Shown: positions 54,210 through 62,763, counted from the first letter of the stretch. The stretch is 64,000 nucleotides of DNA from Caloramator sp. E03 (GCF_006016075.1 NZ_CP040093.1:2335501-2399500), one strand, 5' to 3'. The notes: generated by a model not told the origin, from the letters alone. Program-made: numbers and translations.

Positions 54210-54313
54210 CTATTTTTTTTATAACATTAGTCTTAAATAGAAATATTAAAAAAATCAAAATTTTTTAGCAGGAAATACAAAGTGTTTGTAGAATACTATA
54301 AAAGGTGATAAAT

Positions 54314-54814
54314 GTGGAATGTAATGTATATATAAACAATTTACAGAATAAATTTAGTAGATATTTTGACATTGAAAGGAATATAAATATATCAGGTACA
54401 GAAATTGACATGTTTGCTAAATACTTTGAAAGATGTGCAAGGACCTTAATTACTCAAAAGGATGTAATAGATGCTTATGAAAACAATGAAATTTGCTTTA
54501 TTAAGTGCTATGAAGCTTTGAGTTTAGAAAAGGTATACGAATTTGAAAATTTTTTAAAAAATGCTGTAGCAAGATATGTAAAACCTCACAAGGAACACAT
54601 GAGCACTTATATAACAGGGGTTATTGTATGTAAAGATGAAATTGATAGCGAATGCGTCAAGGAAATAAAAAAGTTTAAGTACAGCAAAGCATTCAAGTTC
54701 TTTTTGCATGGATGGTGTGAAGTAAGGTTTGTTGCAGTTGACCTCTTAAATAACAGTGTTATTACAAATAAGCAGGGTAAGAGCGTAAAAAAGGTGTATC
54801 AAATTACACCTTAA
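54314..54814 (+). CDS. Hypothetical protein upstream of cstA
   Basis: About 166 residues, soluble, with seven cysteines scattered through the protein (ECNVYI, ERCARTL, CFIKCYEAL, VCKDEIDSEC, GWCEVRF). The middle is helical. I do not recognise a family. The frame extends to a GTG at 54305 that is part of the AAAGGTGATA ribosome binding site; the GTG at 54314 is preferred. It lies 21 bp before cstA, so the two are probably co-transcribed; a regulatory role for cstA is possible but unsupported. Confidence 0.7.
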   Translation: MECNVYINNLQNKFSRYFDIERNINISGTEIDMFAKYFERCARTLITQKDVIDAYENNEICFIKCYEALSLEKVYEFENFLKNAVARYVKPHKEHMSTYITGVIVCKDEIDSECVKEIKKFKYSKAFKFFLHGWCEVRFVAVDLLNNSVITNKQGKSVKKVYQITP

Positions 54815-54835
54815 AATAAAAAAGGAGGTCTTTAT

Positions 54836-56473
54836 ATGAATTCCTTAGTTCTAATCATCTTAGGTATTATACTGTTCTTAGTTGCTTATGTAACTTATGG
54901 TTCATATCTTGCTAAGCAGTGGGGTATTGATCCATCAAGAAAGACACCAGCTCATACTTTAAGGGACGATATTGACTATTGCCCAGCAAATGCAAAGGTT
55001 CTATTAGGACACCACTTTTCATCTATTGCAGGAGCAGGGCCTATTTCAGGTCCTATACAGGCTGCAATCTTTGGATGGCTCCCTGTATATCTATGGATAG
55101 TTCTTGGAAGTATCTTTGTAGGTGGAGTACACGATTGGGGTTCACTTTTTGCATCAATAAGACATGACGGTAAATCAATTGGTGAAATAATAAGAACAAA
55201 TCTCGGTGAAAAAGGTAAGAAGTTATTTAATATTTTTGCATGGCTGACTCTTGTTCTTGTTGTTGCAGCATTTACTGATATTTGTGCAAGCACATTTGCT
55301 TTTAATCCTCAAAAACCAGAAGTACTGACAGGAGCACAGGCAGGTACTGCATCAGTTCTTTTTATATTCCTTGCAATGGCTTTTGGATTTTTTGTTTATA
55401 GAAAAAATGCAAATCTTGCAGTATCTACTGTTGTTGGAGTTGCACTTTTATTTTTATGTATCTGGATAGGTTATAGCTTCCCATTCATTAAACTTTCAAA
55501 GGTAGGTTGGCAGGTTATACTTATAATCTATATATTCTGTGCATCAACCCTTCCAGTTTGGCTTTTATTACAGCCAAGAGATTACCTTTGTTCTTTCCTT
55601 CTTTATGCTATGCTAATAGGTGCAGTTGTTGGAATATTTATTCTAAGACCTTCTATTGTAATACCTGCAACTACAAGCTTTGTTGTAGGATCAGGTGCTA
55701 AAGCACAGTATCTGTTCCCGATTCTATTTGTAACTGTTGCTTGTGGTGCTATATCAGGATTCCATTCACTTGTTGGTTCAGGAACAACATCAAAACAGCT
55801 AAACTCTGAAAAGGATTCAAAACTTGTAGGTTATGGAGGAATGCTTATTGAAGGCCTTGTTGCTATAGTTGCTTTAATATCTGTTGCTTATGTTGCAAAG
55901 GCTGAAGGAACTCCTGCTCAAATTTTTGCATCAGGTGTTGCTACGTTTATGAATAGCTTTGGACTTCCCATTCAGGTTGGAAAGGTATTTGTAATACTTG
56001 CATTTTCAGCATTTGCCCTAACAAGCCTTGATACTGCAACAAGAATTGGAAGATACATTTTCCAGGAATTTTTCCCAGAAAAGCAGGATGGGACAAAATC
56101 ACCTCTTGCTAATATGTATGCATCAACAGCAATAACTATAGGTGCCGCAGTTATTCTTATAACTTATGGATATCTTAATATATGGCCTATATTTGGTTCA
56201 GCAAATCAGCTTCTTGCAGGATTATCACTTCTTGCAATTACAGCATGGTTTGTGAAATTAAAAAAGAAGTCATGGATGACAATAGTTCCAATGATATTTA
56301 TGTTCTGTGTAACTTTAACAGCTTTAATACTTCTTATGAAGAATTTCTTTACAGGTGGGAAAATTCTGCTTGGTATAATTGCTGTTCTTCTTTTTATACT
56401 TGCAGTTGATCTTATTGTAACTTCAGTTAAAGTTCTTTCAGATAAAAGTCAAAATAGGAGCATGAATGCATAA
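54836..56473 (+). CDS. cstA: CstA-family carbon starvation/peptide or pyruvate transporter
   Basis: A 545-residue membrane protein with about 14-16 hydrophobic segments. It begins SLVLIILGIILFLVAYVTYG and carries the CstA stretches GHHFSSIAGAGPISGPIQAA, VHDWGSLFASIRHDG and CGAISGFHSLVGSGTTSKQL. Shorter than the roughly 700-residue E. coli protein, it matches clostridial CstA in size. The family imports peptides or pyruvate under starvation. AAGGAGG precedes the ATG and a terminator follows. Confidence 0.94.
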   Translation: MNSLVLIILGIILFLVAYVTYGSYLAKQWGIDPSRKTPAHTLRDDIDYCPANAKVLLGHHFSSIAGAGPISGPIQAAIFGWLPVYLWIVLGSIFVGGVHDWGSLFASIRHDGKSIGEIIRTNLGEKGKKLFNIFAWLTLVLVVAAFTDICASTFAFNPQKPEVLTGAQAGTASVLFIFLAMAFGFFVYRKNANLAVSTVVGVALLFLCIWIGYSFPFIKLSKVGWQVILIIYIFCASTLPVWLLLQPRDYLCSFLLYAMLIGAVVGIFILRPSIVIPATTSFVVGSGAKAQYLFPILFVTVACGAISGFHSLVGSGTTSKQLNSEKDSKLVGYGGMLIEGLVAIVALISVAYVAKAEGTPAQIFASGVATFMNSFGLPIQVGKVFVILAFSAFALTSLDTATRIGRYIFQEFFPEKQDGTKSPLANMYASTAITIGAAVILITYGYLNIWPIFGSANQLLAGLSLLAITAWFVKLKKKSWMTIVPMIFMFCVTLTALILLMKNFFTGGKILLGIIAVLLFILAVDLIVTSVKVLSDKSQNRSMNA

Positions 56474-56474
56474 T

Positions 56475-56498
56475 GGGGGCCTTTAAAAGGCCCTTTTT
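56475..56498 (+). terminator. Terminator after cstA
   Basis: Stem GGGCCTTT / AAAGGCCC followed by TTTTT. Confidence 0.85.
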
Positions 56499-56567
56499 GA
56501 TTGAAAAGAGGGATTATATATGGTATTATACAGTTGTTGATTATATACAAAAATAGGAGAGATAATT

Positions 56568-57914
56568 ATGAGTAGAATGTTTGGAACCGATGGTGTAAGA
56601 GGAATTGCAAATAAAGATCTTACTGCAGAGCTTGCTTATAAACTTGGAAGGGCAGGAGCTTATGTTTTAACAGAGGGTGCTCATAAGCCAACTATTGTTG
56701 TTGGAATGGATACAAGAATATCAGGGGACATGCTTGAGTCAGCTCTTGTTGCAGGTATATGTTCAGTCGGTGCTCATGCAGTATGCGTTGGAGTTGTTCC
56801 AACTCCTGCAGTTGCATATCTTACAAGGCTTTATAATGCTGATGCAGGAGTTGTAATATCGGCATCCCATAATCCAGTTGAATATAACGGAATAAAATTT
56901 TTTAATAAGGATGGATATAAGCTCCCAGATGAGGTTGAGGATAGGATAGAAGATGTTATTAAAAATGGCTTATCACAGGTACCATCACCAATAGGGGAAG
57001 ATCTTGGAAAACGCGAGTTCAAGGAAGGTGCAGCAAGGGATTACATTGAGTTTTTAAAGGGTACAATAGATGTTGATTTTAAAGGACTTAAAATAGCTCT
57101 TGACTGTGCTGAAGGAGCATCTTATTATATTGCTCCGAAGGTTTTTGCTGAACTTGGAGCTGAGGTTTATGTAATACACAACAATCCAAATGGAAAGAAT
57201 ATAAATAAAAACTGTGGATCAACTCATATAGAGGAGTTAAGAAATTTTACAGTAAGAGAGGGCTGTGACATTGGCTTTGCATTTGATGGTGATGCTGACA
57301 GATGCTTAGCAGTTGATGAGAAAGGAAACGTGGTAAATGGAGACTTTTTGATGACAATTTGTGCAAAGCATTTAAAGGAAAAAGGAAAGCTTAATAAAGA
57401 TACACTTGTTGTGACAGTAATGAGCAATATGGGTCTTGATATTGCTTGTAAAAGAGAAAAAATAAATACAGTAAAGACAAAGGTTGGAGACAGATATGTT
57501 TTAGAAGAGATGTTAAAAGGAGATTATAAACTTGGAGGAGAGCAGTCAGGGCATATAATTTTTCTTGAATACAATACAACAGGAGATGGAATTTTAACAG
57601 CTCTTCAAGTTGCATCAATAGTAAAAAAAGAAAATAGAGCCTTTTCAGATATTGCATCAATAATGCATGAACTTCCACAGGTTCTTATAAATGCAAAAGT
57701 ATCAAATGATAAGAAGAACTTATATAAAAATGATGAAGTTATAATTTCTGAAATTAAAAAGCTTGAAGAAGCATTAGATGGCTGTGGAAGGGTTTTAATA
57801 AGACCTTCCGGAACAGAGCCATTAGTTAGGGTTATGCTTGAAGGTGAAAATCAAAAAGAGATTGAAAAGATGGCTCTTAATCTTGCACACCTTATTGAAG
57901 AAAGGTGTAATTAG
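56568..57914 (+). CDS. glmM: Phosphoglucosamine mutase
   Basis: A 448-residue mutase converting glucosamine-6-phosphate to glucosamine-1-phosphate for UDP-GlcNAc. It starts [19 protein letters not shown], with the phosphoserine loop [18 protein letters not shown], metal loop [11 protein letters not shown] and the C-terminal phosphate-binding [24 protein letters not shown] precedes the ATG. It directly precedes glmS, the enzyme making its substrate. Confidence 0.97.
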   Translation: MSRMFGTDGVRGIANKDLTAELAYKLGRAGAYVLTEGAHKPTIVVGMDTRISGDMLESALVAGICSVGAHAVCVGVVPTPAVAYLTRLYNADAGVVISASHNPVEYNGIKFFNKDGYKLPDEVEDRIEDVIKNGLSQVPSPIGEDLGKREFKEGAARDYIEFLKGTIDVDFKGLKIALDCAEGASYYIAPKVFAELGAEVYVIHNNPNGKNINKNCGSTHIEELRNFTVREGCDIGFAFDGDADRCLAVDEKGNVVNGDFLMTICAKHLKEKGKLNKDTLVVTVMSNMGLDIACKREKINTVKTKVGDRYVLEEMLKGDYKLGGEQSGHIIFLEYNTTGDGILTALQVASIVKKENRAFSDIASIMHELPQVLINAKVSNDKKNLYKNDEVIISEIKKLEEALDGCGRVLIRPSGTEPLVRVMLEGENQKEIEKMALNLAHLIEERCN

Positions 57915-57931
57915 CATAAAAATGTGTTAGA

Positions 57932-57965
57932 AAGGACCTTTTGTAAAATAAAGGTTCTTTTTTTA
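57932..57965 (+). terminator. Terminator after glmM
   Basis: Stem GGACCTTT / AAAGGTTC (one G-U pair) with a T-run, so glmS has its own transcript. Confidence 0.7.
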
Positions 57966-58050
57966 TGTTAATTTGTAAACAAAATTAAAATTATATGCTG
58001 AAGGTATTATCATTTATCTTAAAAATTAATATAATAAAACTATAAAAAAT

Positions 58051-58060
58051 AAGGAGGTGA
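58051..58060 (+). other. Strong Shine-Dalgarno-like sequence without an ORF, upstream of the glmS ribozyme
   Basis: AAGGAGGTGA lies 20 bp before the ribozyme cleavage site. The only starts after it give frames of a few codons (for example GTG AAA TAA). It would be on the 5' fragment released by cleavage. Confidence 0.5.
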
Positions 58061-58081
58061 AATAAGTAATATTTTTTAAAA

Positions 58082-58231
58082 GCGCCAGGACTTACCTTTG
58101 GTAAGTTGACGAGGATAGGGAGTATCGAATCTTCGGCGGGTGCCCTACGGTATCGCACTACCGTTAAAGGTTGATAAAAGCGGAAAGCGATTTCCGTCAC
58201 AACATCAACCGGGTGTGACAATTATTTAGCA
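58082..58231 (+). ncRNA. glmS self-cleaving ribozyme/riboswitch
   Basis: The conserved blocks of the glmS ribozyme are present: cleavage site A|GCGCC (between 58081 and 58082), AGTTGACGAGGATAGGGAGT, the CTTCGGCGGGTGCCCTACGG region, CACTACCGTTAAAGGTTGATAAAA, and the pseudoknot/GlcN6P-binding part GCGGAAAGCGATTTCCGTCA ending with ACCGGGTGTGACAATTATTT. Glucosamine-6-phosphate triggers cleavage and decay of the glmS message. Confidence 0.98.
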
Positions 58232-58246
58232 GAAAGGATGAAAAAA

Positions 58247-60076
58247 ATGTGCGGGATAGTAGGTTATATTGGTAAAAGTAATGCAGTTCCTGTTTTGATT
58301 GATGGGCTTAAAAAGCTTGAGTACAGAGGTTATGATTCAGCTGGAGTTTGTATATTTGATGGATGCAAGCTAACAGTTACAAAGTGTAAAGGAAGGCTAT
58401 CAAATCTTGAGGATAAAATTAAGGATGATCCAATCAGTGGTAATTTAGGAATAGGACATACAAGGTGGGCAACCCATGGGCAGCCTTCGGATGTAAATTC
58501 ACATCCACACACTAATAAGGATATGACAATAGGCGTTGTTCACAATGGTATTATAGAAAATTATCTAAAGATAAAGGAATGGCTTATGTCCCTTGGATAT
58601 GAATTTGAAACGGAAACGGATACAGAAGTAGTTCCTCATCTTATAGATTATTTTTATGATGGTGATTTAGTTCAGGCTGTAATGAAGGCTGTTGACAAAC
58701 TTGAAGGATCTTATGCTCTTGGAATTATATGCAAAAATGAGCCAGATAAAATAGTTGCAGTTAGAAAGGACAGCCCTTTAATTGTTGGACTTGGAAAAGG
58801 TGAGAATTTTATTGCATCAGATATACCAGCAATTTTATCCTATACAAGGGATGTTTATCTTTTAGATAATAGAGAAATAGCTATTTTAACAAAGGATGAT
58901 ATAAAAATAATAACTCAAGAAGGTTTACCTGTTAATAAGGAAATATTCCATGTTACATGGGATGCTCAGTCAGCAGAAAAAGGTGGCTATGAGCACTTTA
59001 TGATAAAGGAAATTCATGAGCAGCCAAAGGCAATTAAAGATACTATGACATCAAGGATTATGGCTGACTGTGATGATATTAAGCTTGATAATATAACTTT
59101 AACTAAAGAACAGCTTAAAAATATAGATAAAATTTATATTGTTGCCTGTGGCACCGCATATCATGCAGGTATGGTTGGGAAGTATGTAATTGAAAAACTT
59201 GCAAGGATTCCAGTTGAGGTTGATATTGCATCTGAATTTAGGTATAGAGATCCTATTTTAAACGAAAAGACTTTAATGATAGTTGTAAGTCAATCAGGAG
59301 AAACTGCAGATACTCTTGCAGCGCTTAAACAGGCAAAGGAAAGTGGTTCAAGAGTCATAGCTATTACTAATGTTGTTGGAAGTTCTGTTGCAAGAGAGGC
59401 TGATGATGTACTTTATACTTGGGCAGGACCTGAGATTGCAGTTGCTTCAACTAAGGCTTATGTTACACAGCTTATAGCTATGTATATAATAGCTTTATAT
59501 CTTGCAAGGCTTAATGAAACTATTACAATAGAAGAGTACAGAGAAATTAGGGATGAAATGCTTACCCTTCCTGAAAAGGCTCAAATAGTTCTAAATCAAA
59601 AAGAGGAGCTTCAAAAGTTTGCTGCTTCCAATTATATGCATAAAGATATATACTACATTGGAAGAGGCCTTGACTTTGCAGTAGCTCTTGAAGGCTCACT
59701 AAAACTTAAGGAAATTTCTTATATCCATTCTGATGCCTATGCTGCTGGAGAGTTAAAACACGGATCTATTGCATTAATAGAAAAAGGCATTCCAGTTATT
59801 GCTCTTGCAACTCAAAGCCAGGTATATGATAAGATGGTAAGCAATATAAAAGAAGTGGTTTCAAGGGGAGCAAAGGTTATAGGTTTTGCTTATGAAGGAA
59901 ATTGCGAAATAGAAAAGACAGTAAATCAAACAGTTTACATTCCAAAAACACTTGATATATTAGCTCCAGTTTTACTTGTAATTCCTCTTCAGCTTCTTGC
60001 ATACTATACAGCAGTTGAAAAGGGGTGCGATGTAGACAAACCAAGAAACCTTGCAAAGAGCGTAACAGTTGAGTAA
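58247..60076 (+). CDS. glmS: Glutamine-fructose-6-phosphate aminotransferase (isomerizing)
   Basis: About 609 residues. It makes glucosamine-6-phosphate from fructose-6-phosphate and glutamine. The glutaminase domain starts at the catalytic Cys of CGIVGYIGKSNAVPVL, which must become N-terminal after Met removal. This supports the ATG at 58247 over the one at 58238, which is part of the AGAAAGGATG ribosome binding site. Two SIS domains follow (VACGTAYHAG, VSQSGETADTL, KAYVTQL, GAELKH-like AAGELKHGSIALIE), and the C-terminal CDVDKPRNLAKSVTVE is the conserved region recognised by TnsD in Tn7-type systems. The ribozyme controls it. A cluster of transposon-end-like repeats begins 36 bp after the stop. 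Confidence 0.98.
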   Translation: MCGIVGYIGKSNAVPVLIDGLKKLEYRGYDSAGVCIFDGCKLTVTKCKGRLSNLEDKIKDDPISGNLGIGHTRWATHGQPSDVNSHPHTNKDMTIGVVHNGIIENYLKIKEWLMSLGYEFETETDTEVVPHLIDYFYDGDLVQAVMKAVDKLEGSYALGIICKNEPDKIVAVRKDSPLIVGLGKGENFIASDIPAILSYTRDVYLLDNREIAILTKDDIKIITQEGLPVNKEIFHVTWDAQSAEKGGYEHFMIKEIHEQPKAIKDTMTSRIMADCDDIKLDNITLTKEQLKNIDKIYIVACGTAYHAGMVGKYVIEKLARIPVEVDIASEFRYRDPILNEKTLMIVVSQSGETADTLAALKQAKESGSRVIAITNVVGSSVAREADDVLYTWAGPEIAVASTKAYVTQLIAMYIIALYLARLNETITIEEYREIRDEMLTLPEKAQIVLNQKEELQKFAASNYMHKDIYYIGRGLDFAVALEGSLKLKEISYIHSDAYAAGELKHGSIALIEKGIPVIALATQSQVYDKMVSNIKEVVSRGAKVIGFAYEGNCEIEKTVNQTVYIPKTLDILAPVLLVIPLQLLAYYTAVEKGCDVDKPRNLAKSVTVE

Positions 60077-60111
60077 GATTGTATAGATTGTTTAAATTGC
60101 TGAATAATACA

Positions 60112-60171
60112 AATAAAGTTCACTCCATGATAATAAAGTTGACTCTATAAAAATAAAGTTCGTTCCAAAAC
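60112..60171 (+). repeat. Three contiguous 20-bp TnsB-site-like repeats (glmS-proximal)
   Basis: Units begin at 60112, 60132 and 60152, each with AATAAAGTT then a variable part (CACTCC, GACTCT, CGTTCC). With the bases between units, GATAATAAAGT resembles GACAATAAAGT in the TnsB sites of the Tn7 right end. Confidence 0.8.
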
Positions 60172-60182
60172 CTCGCAGTAGA

Positions 60183-60223
60183 CGCAGGATAACCCCTGTT
60201 TTGCTGCGGGGTTTGCGTTTTTA
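60183..60223 (+). terminator. Terminator, possibly for glmS
   Basis: Nested stem CGCA...AACCCC with GGGGTT-TGCG, followed by TTTTTATT. It lies inside the putative mini-element, 107 bp after the glmS stop. Confidence 0.7.
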
Positions 60224-60441
60224 TTGGGGAGAAGTGCTAAGGTGTAAGGATTAAGATTGTTAGGGTTAAGGAGTAAGGAATAAGGCTAAAGGCAATGATT
60301 TTAAAGGGATTGAGGAAAGTATTGATTATAGTATTGAGAGAAATATTGATACCAAGATTGATAAAAAGCATTAGAAAAAGCACATGAGAAAATGCACATG
60401 AGAAAATGCAACCTTATCCCTTTTTCCTTTCAACATATCCC

Positions 60442-60605
60442 TATTTGGAACCAACTTTATTTTAAAAATTGCTATAAGGATTAAGGAAAAAGTGTTAATA
60501 AATGGGATGAAATCAAGGAATTTTAGAGCGGACTTTATTATCTGGTAGAAATTAGGATGTAGGAAAATCAAGGGCTTGATGGGTGTGGGTGGAGTGGAGT
60601 TTATT
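60442..60605 (-). repeat. Three spaced inverted copies of the 20-bp unit
   Basis: On the minus strand, copies start at 60461 (AATAAAGTTGGTTCC), 60539 (AATAAAGTCCGCTC) and 60605 (AATAAACTCCACTCC). They are 78 and 66 bp apart, as in the spaced sites of a Tn7-type left end. Confidence 0.7.
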
Positions 60606-60667
60606 TTAAATATACATAGTTAGGGGTAAGGATTTTGGGATAAGGAATAAGGGACTGTATATAAAAT

Positions 60668-60787
60668 AATAAAGTTTGCTCCGTGATAATAAAGTTGATT
60701 CTAAAACAATAAAGTCGGTTCTGTAATAATAAAGTTGGTTCTATAAGAATAAAGTTGGTCCTGGAATAATGAAGTTATGCCATTGAA
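60668..60787 (+). repeat. Six contiguous 20-bp TnsB-site-like repeats
   Basis: Units start at 60668, 60688, 60708, 60728, 60748 and 60768 with exact 20-bp pitch. Five begin AATAAAGT and the last AATGAAGT; the approximate consensus is AATAAAGTTGGTTCTATAAT. Orientation is the same as in the proximal array. Confidence 0.85.
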
Positions 60788-61078
60788 AGGTTATAAAGTG
60801 GTATGAAAATAGAATTAAAGATTAAGAATTACAAATGCAGAATGCTTGTTTCATAAGTAGCAAAATTTTATCAAAATAAAATTGAAGTTATAACGGGAAT
60901 TTATTATAAGGATTTAGAGCATGGATATTAAAAAATAGAAGGAGATATTTATAGTAAGGTATTTGGATAAATAAATATTAATGTATAATGATAATAGGAT
61001 ATTATTTTTACTATTGCAGAATATAGAGAAATGATAAAATAGAAGTGCATCAATACAAGTAAAAGGAGTCGTGAGGGT
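60788..61078. other. A/T-rich intergenic region without a gene
   Basis: No ORF with a ribosome binding site is seen. AGAAGGAGATATTTATAG near 60942 resembles a ribosome binding site, but no reading frame follows. A promoter for the next gene is probably within the last 120 bp; AATGTATAATGATAAT near 60980 is a possible -10. Confidence 0.4.
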
Positions 61079-61633
61079 ATGAAAATTCTTCAATTGAAGA
61101 TAACATTAAAAGACGTAAAGCCTCCTGTCTGGAGGAGGGTATTGGTTAGAGACGATATTACGTTTTATAAACTCCACAGGATAATCCAGTATGCGATGGG
61201 ATGGTTTGAATCCCACCTTTATGAGTTCAGGCTGGGAGAAATGATTATTAGGGAAAAAGATGACGACTGGGACTTTTACGACAGATATGAAGTAAAAAGT
61301 GCAAAAAGGGTAAAGTTAAGCAGCATGAACTTTGCGCCAAAGGATAAATTCAGATATGTTTACGATTTTGGTGATGACTGGAGACATGACATTGTTGTTG
61401 AGAAGGTGCTTGGCCCAGAAGAAGGTATTAAATATCCAGTATGTATCGGTGGTAAAAGAAACTGTCCGCCTGAAGATGTAGGTGGACCGTGGGGATATGA
61501 GGACTTTCTTGAAGCAATCCAGGACCCGCAGCATCCAGAGCATGAATCCATGCTTGAATGGGTTGGGGGTTCTTTTGACCCTGAAGAATTCAGCATAGAT
61601 GAAGTCAATAATATGTTGAAGATGATAAAGTAA
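61079..61633 (+). CDS. Plasmid pRiA4b ORF-3 family protein
   Basis: A 184-residue protein of the PRiA4_ORF3 family, recognisable from LKITLKDVKPPVWRRVLVRDD, LHRIIQYAMGWFESHLYEF, YVYDFGDDWRHDIVVEKV and the ending GGKRNCPPEDVGGPWGYEDFL. The family is widespread on plasmids and mobile elements; its function is unknown. AAAAGGAGTCGTGAGGGT precedes the ATG. It is the first gene after the six-unit repeat array, with clearly higher GC than the core genes. Confidence 0.9.
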   Translation: MKILQLKITLKDVKPPVWRRVLVRDDITFYKLHRIIQYAMGWFESHLYEFRLGEMIIREKDDDWDFYDRYEVKSAKRVKLSSMNFAPKDKFRYVYDFGDDWRHDIVVEKVLGPEEGIKYPVCIGGKRNCPPEDVGGPWGYEDFLEAIQDPQHPEHESMLEWVGGSFDPEEFSIDEVNNMLKMIK

Positions 61634-61640
61634 AGATTAA

Positions 61641-62210
61641 GTGTTTGTATTAACCAAATTAATGAGGAGGACAACATTATGGCAGACAATAGATAAATCA
61701 AAATATGGCAGCGCACAACGCTATGCACAGTGGATTGCAGATGAAGTCAAGGCGGATTTATTTGAAAGGTCTAAAATTACACTAAATGACATACTCAAAT
61801 ATGATACAATTGTTTATGGCGGTTCACTGTATGCTGCTGGTATTTTGGGTATCTCACTTATAAAAAAGAACTTCGACAGAATGAAAGATAAAAAAGTGAT
61901 AGTATTCTCTGTAGGTGCGTCTCCCGCACATCCTGAAGCAATAAACGATATTATAAACAATAATTTTACTGAAGAAATGAAGGAGAAAGTCCATTTCTTC
62001 CACTTGCGGGGTGGCTTCAATTATAAAAAGTTAAATCTAATTGATAAGCTTTTAATGTATCTTTTAAAGAAGAAAATTGAGCATAAAAAACCTGATGAAC
62101 TTACCGACGATGAAAAAGGAATGCTTGCATGCTATAAACATCCTGTTGACTGGACAAATGAAAAATCAATAAAACCTATTGTTGAATTAATAAAAAGTAG
62201 AACCAAATGA
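61641..62210 (+). CDS. Flavodoxin-domain protein with a probably damaged 5' end
   Basis: A flavodoxin-like fold (HemG/Flavodoxin_5 type) with KSKYGSAQRYAQWIADEVKADL, YDTIVYGGSLYAAGILGISLI and VIVFSVGASPAHPEA. The first beta strand, normally of the type TIVIYKSKYG, reads only TIDKSKYG. The well-placed ATG at 61679, preceded by GAGGAGG, is in another frame and stops after five codons. The long in-frame start at 61641 has no ribosome binding site and gives an atypical N-terminus. A small deletion near 61682-61700 explains this, so the gene may be inactive. The rest is intact. Confidence 0.75.
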   Translation: MFVLTKLMRRTTLWQTIDKSKYGSAQRYAQWIADEVKADLFERSKITLNDILKYDTIVYGGSLYAAGILGISLIKKNFDRMKDKKVIVFSVGASPAHPEAINDIINNNFTEEMKEKVHFFHLRGGFNYKKLNLIDKLLMYLLKKKIEHKKPDELTDDEKGMLACYKHPVDWTNEKSIKPIVELIKSRTK

Positions 62211-62271
62211 CAGTTATATACAACATAAATAGAAATTATAATAAAAATTGGTATAAGAGAGGGAAGTAAAA

Positions 62272-62763
62272 ATGACAAATAAAAAAATAAATACCTGTTG
62301 CTGTTGTGGTGGAAAAGAGACATCTCATAAAATAGAAAATGACAATACATGTCCTGTGTGTAAAACATCAGGAGTCAAAGTAAAAAATATTACAGTCAGA
62401 CATTTGGTAGTTGATACATTAACAGAATTGGTCGGAGATACAGATTATTATATATGCATGAATGAAGAATGTGACATTGTTTATTATAATCCAGAATTAG
62501 GTGTTAAATTTAATAAGCAGCAAGTGAAAGTGCCTATATGGTTTAAAAAAGATGCCAATCCTAAATATGCCTGCTACTGCAGCAAAGTTACTGAGGAGCA
62601 GGTTATAAATGCCGTTATAAAAGATGGGGTAAAAACAGTTAAGGATATTATAGAAATCACAGGGGCTATGAAAAACAGCCAATGTGAAAAGAATAACCCC
62701 TTAGGGAAGTGCTGCCACAAGATAATTCAGGAGGCTATAGATAAAGGGTTATCCATGAAATGA
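62272..62763 (+). CDS. Iron-sulfur cluster-binding metallochaperone-like protein (CopZ N-domain/BFD type)
   Basis: A 163-residue cysteine-rich protein. The N-terminal part has zinc-type knuckles (NTCCCCGG, NTCPVCKTSG), the middle is a beta domain (YYICMNEECDIVYYNPE), and the last 70 residues form a BFD-like [2Fe-2S] domain with YACYCSKVTEEQVINAV and GKCCHKIIQ. This layout matches the N-terminal domain of Archaeoglobus CopZ and clostridial proteins annotated as putative iron-sulfur metallochaperones. No copper ATPase is adjacent in the window. AGAGGGAAGT precedes the ATG. Confidence 0.85.
   Translation: MTNKKINTCCCCGGKETSHKIENDNTCPVCKTSGVKVKNITVRHLVVDTLTELVGDTDYYICMNEECDIVYYNPELGVKFNKQQVKVPIWFKKDANPKYACYCSKVTEEQVINAVIKDGVKTVKDIIEITGAMKNSQCEKNNPLGKCCHKIIQEAIDKGLSMK

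Larger units (their letters stand above)
60101..60616. mobile_element. Putative Tn7-like mini-element (no transposase) at attTn7
   Basis: The left boundary at 60101 is 25 bp after the glmS stop, the classical Tn7 insertion distance. From there, TGAATAATAC leads into three contiguous 20-bp repeats. The distal boundary is ATACA at 60612-60616 (reverse complement TGTAT), preceded by three spaced inverted copies. Contiguous sites at the glmS-proximal end and spaced sites at the distal end mirror the right and left ends of Tn7. The proximal tip reads TGA, not TGT, and no 5-bp target duplication is evident, so boundaries are tentative. Nothing inside looks like a protein gene. Confidence 0.5.

Noticed and set aside
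57991..58221. Minus-strand ORF of 76 residues
   Set aside because: It lies on the complement of the glmS ribozyme.
60080..60092. TGTATAG at 60080 as the proximal transposon tip
   Set aside because: It resembles the other TGTATAT tips, but lies only 4 bp after the glmS stop and 32 bp from the first repeat, against 11-12 bp at the other two ends. It would fit only if one further 20-bp unit had decayed.
60112..60787. CRISPR array or plasmid-type iterons
   Set aside because: The 20-bp units abut without spacers, so this is not CRISPR. No replication gene or DnaA boxes are seen, and the placement of forward and inverted units relative to glmS fits transposon ends better.
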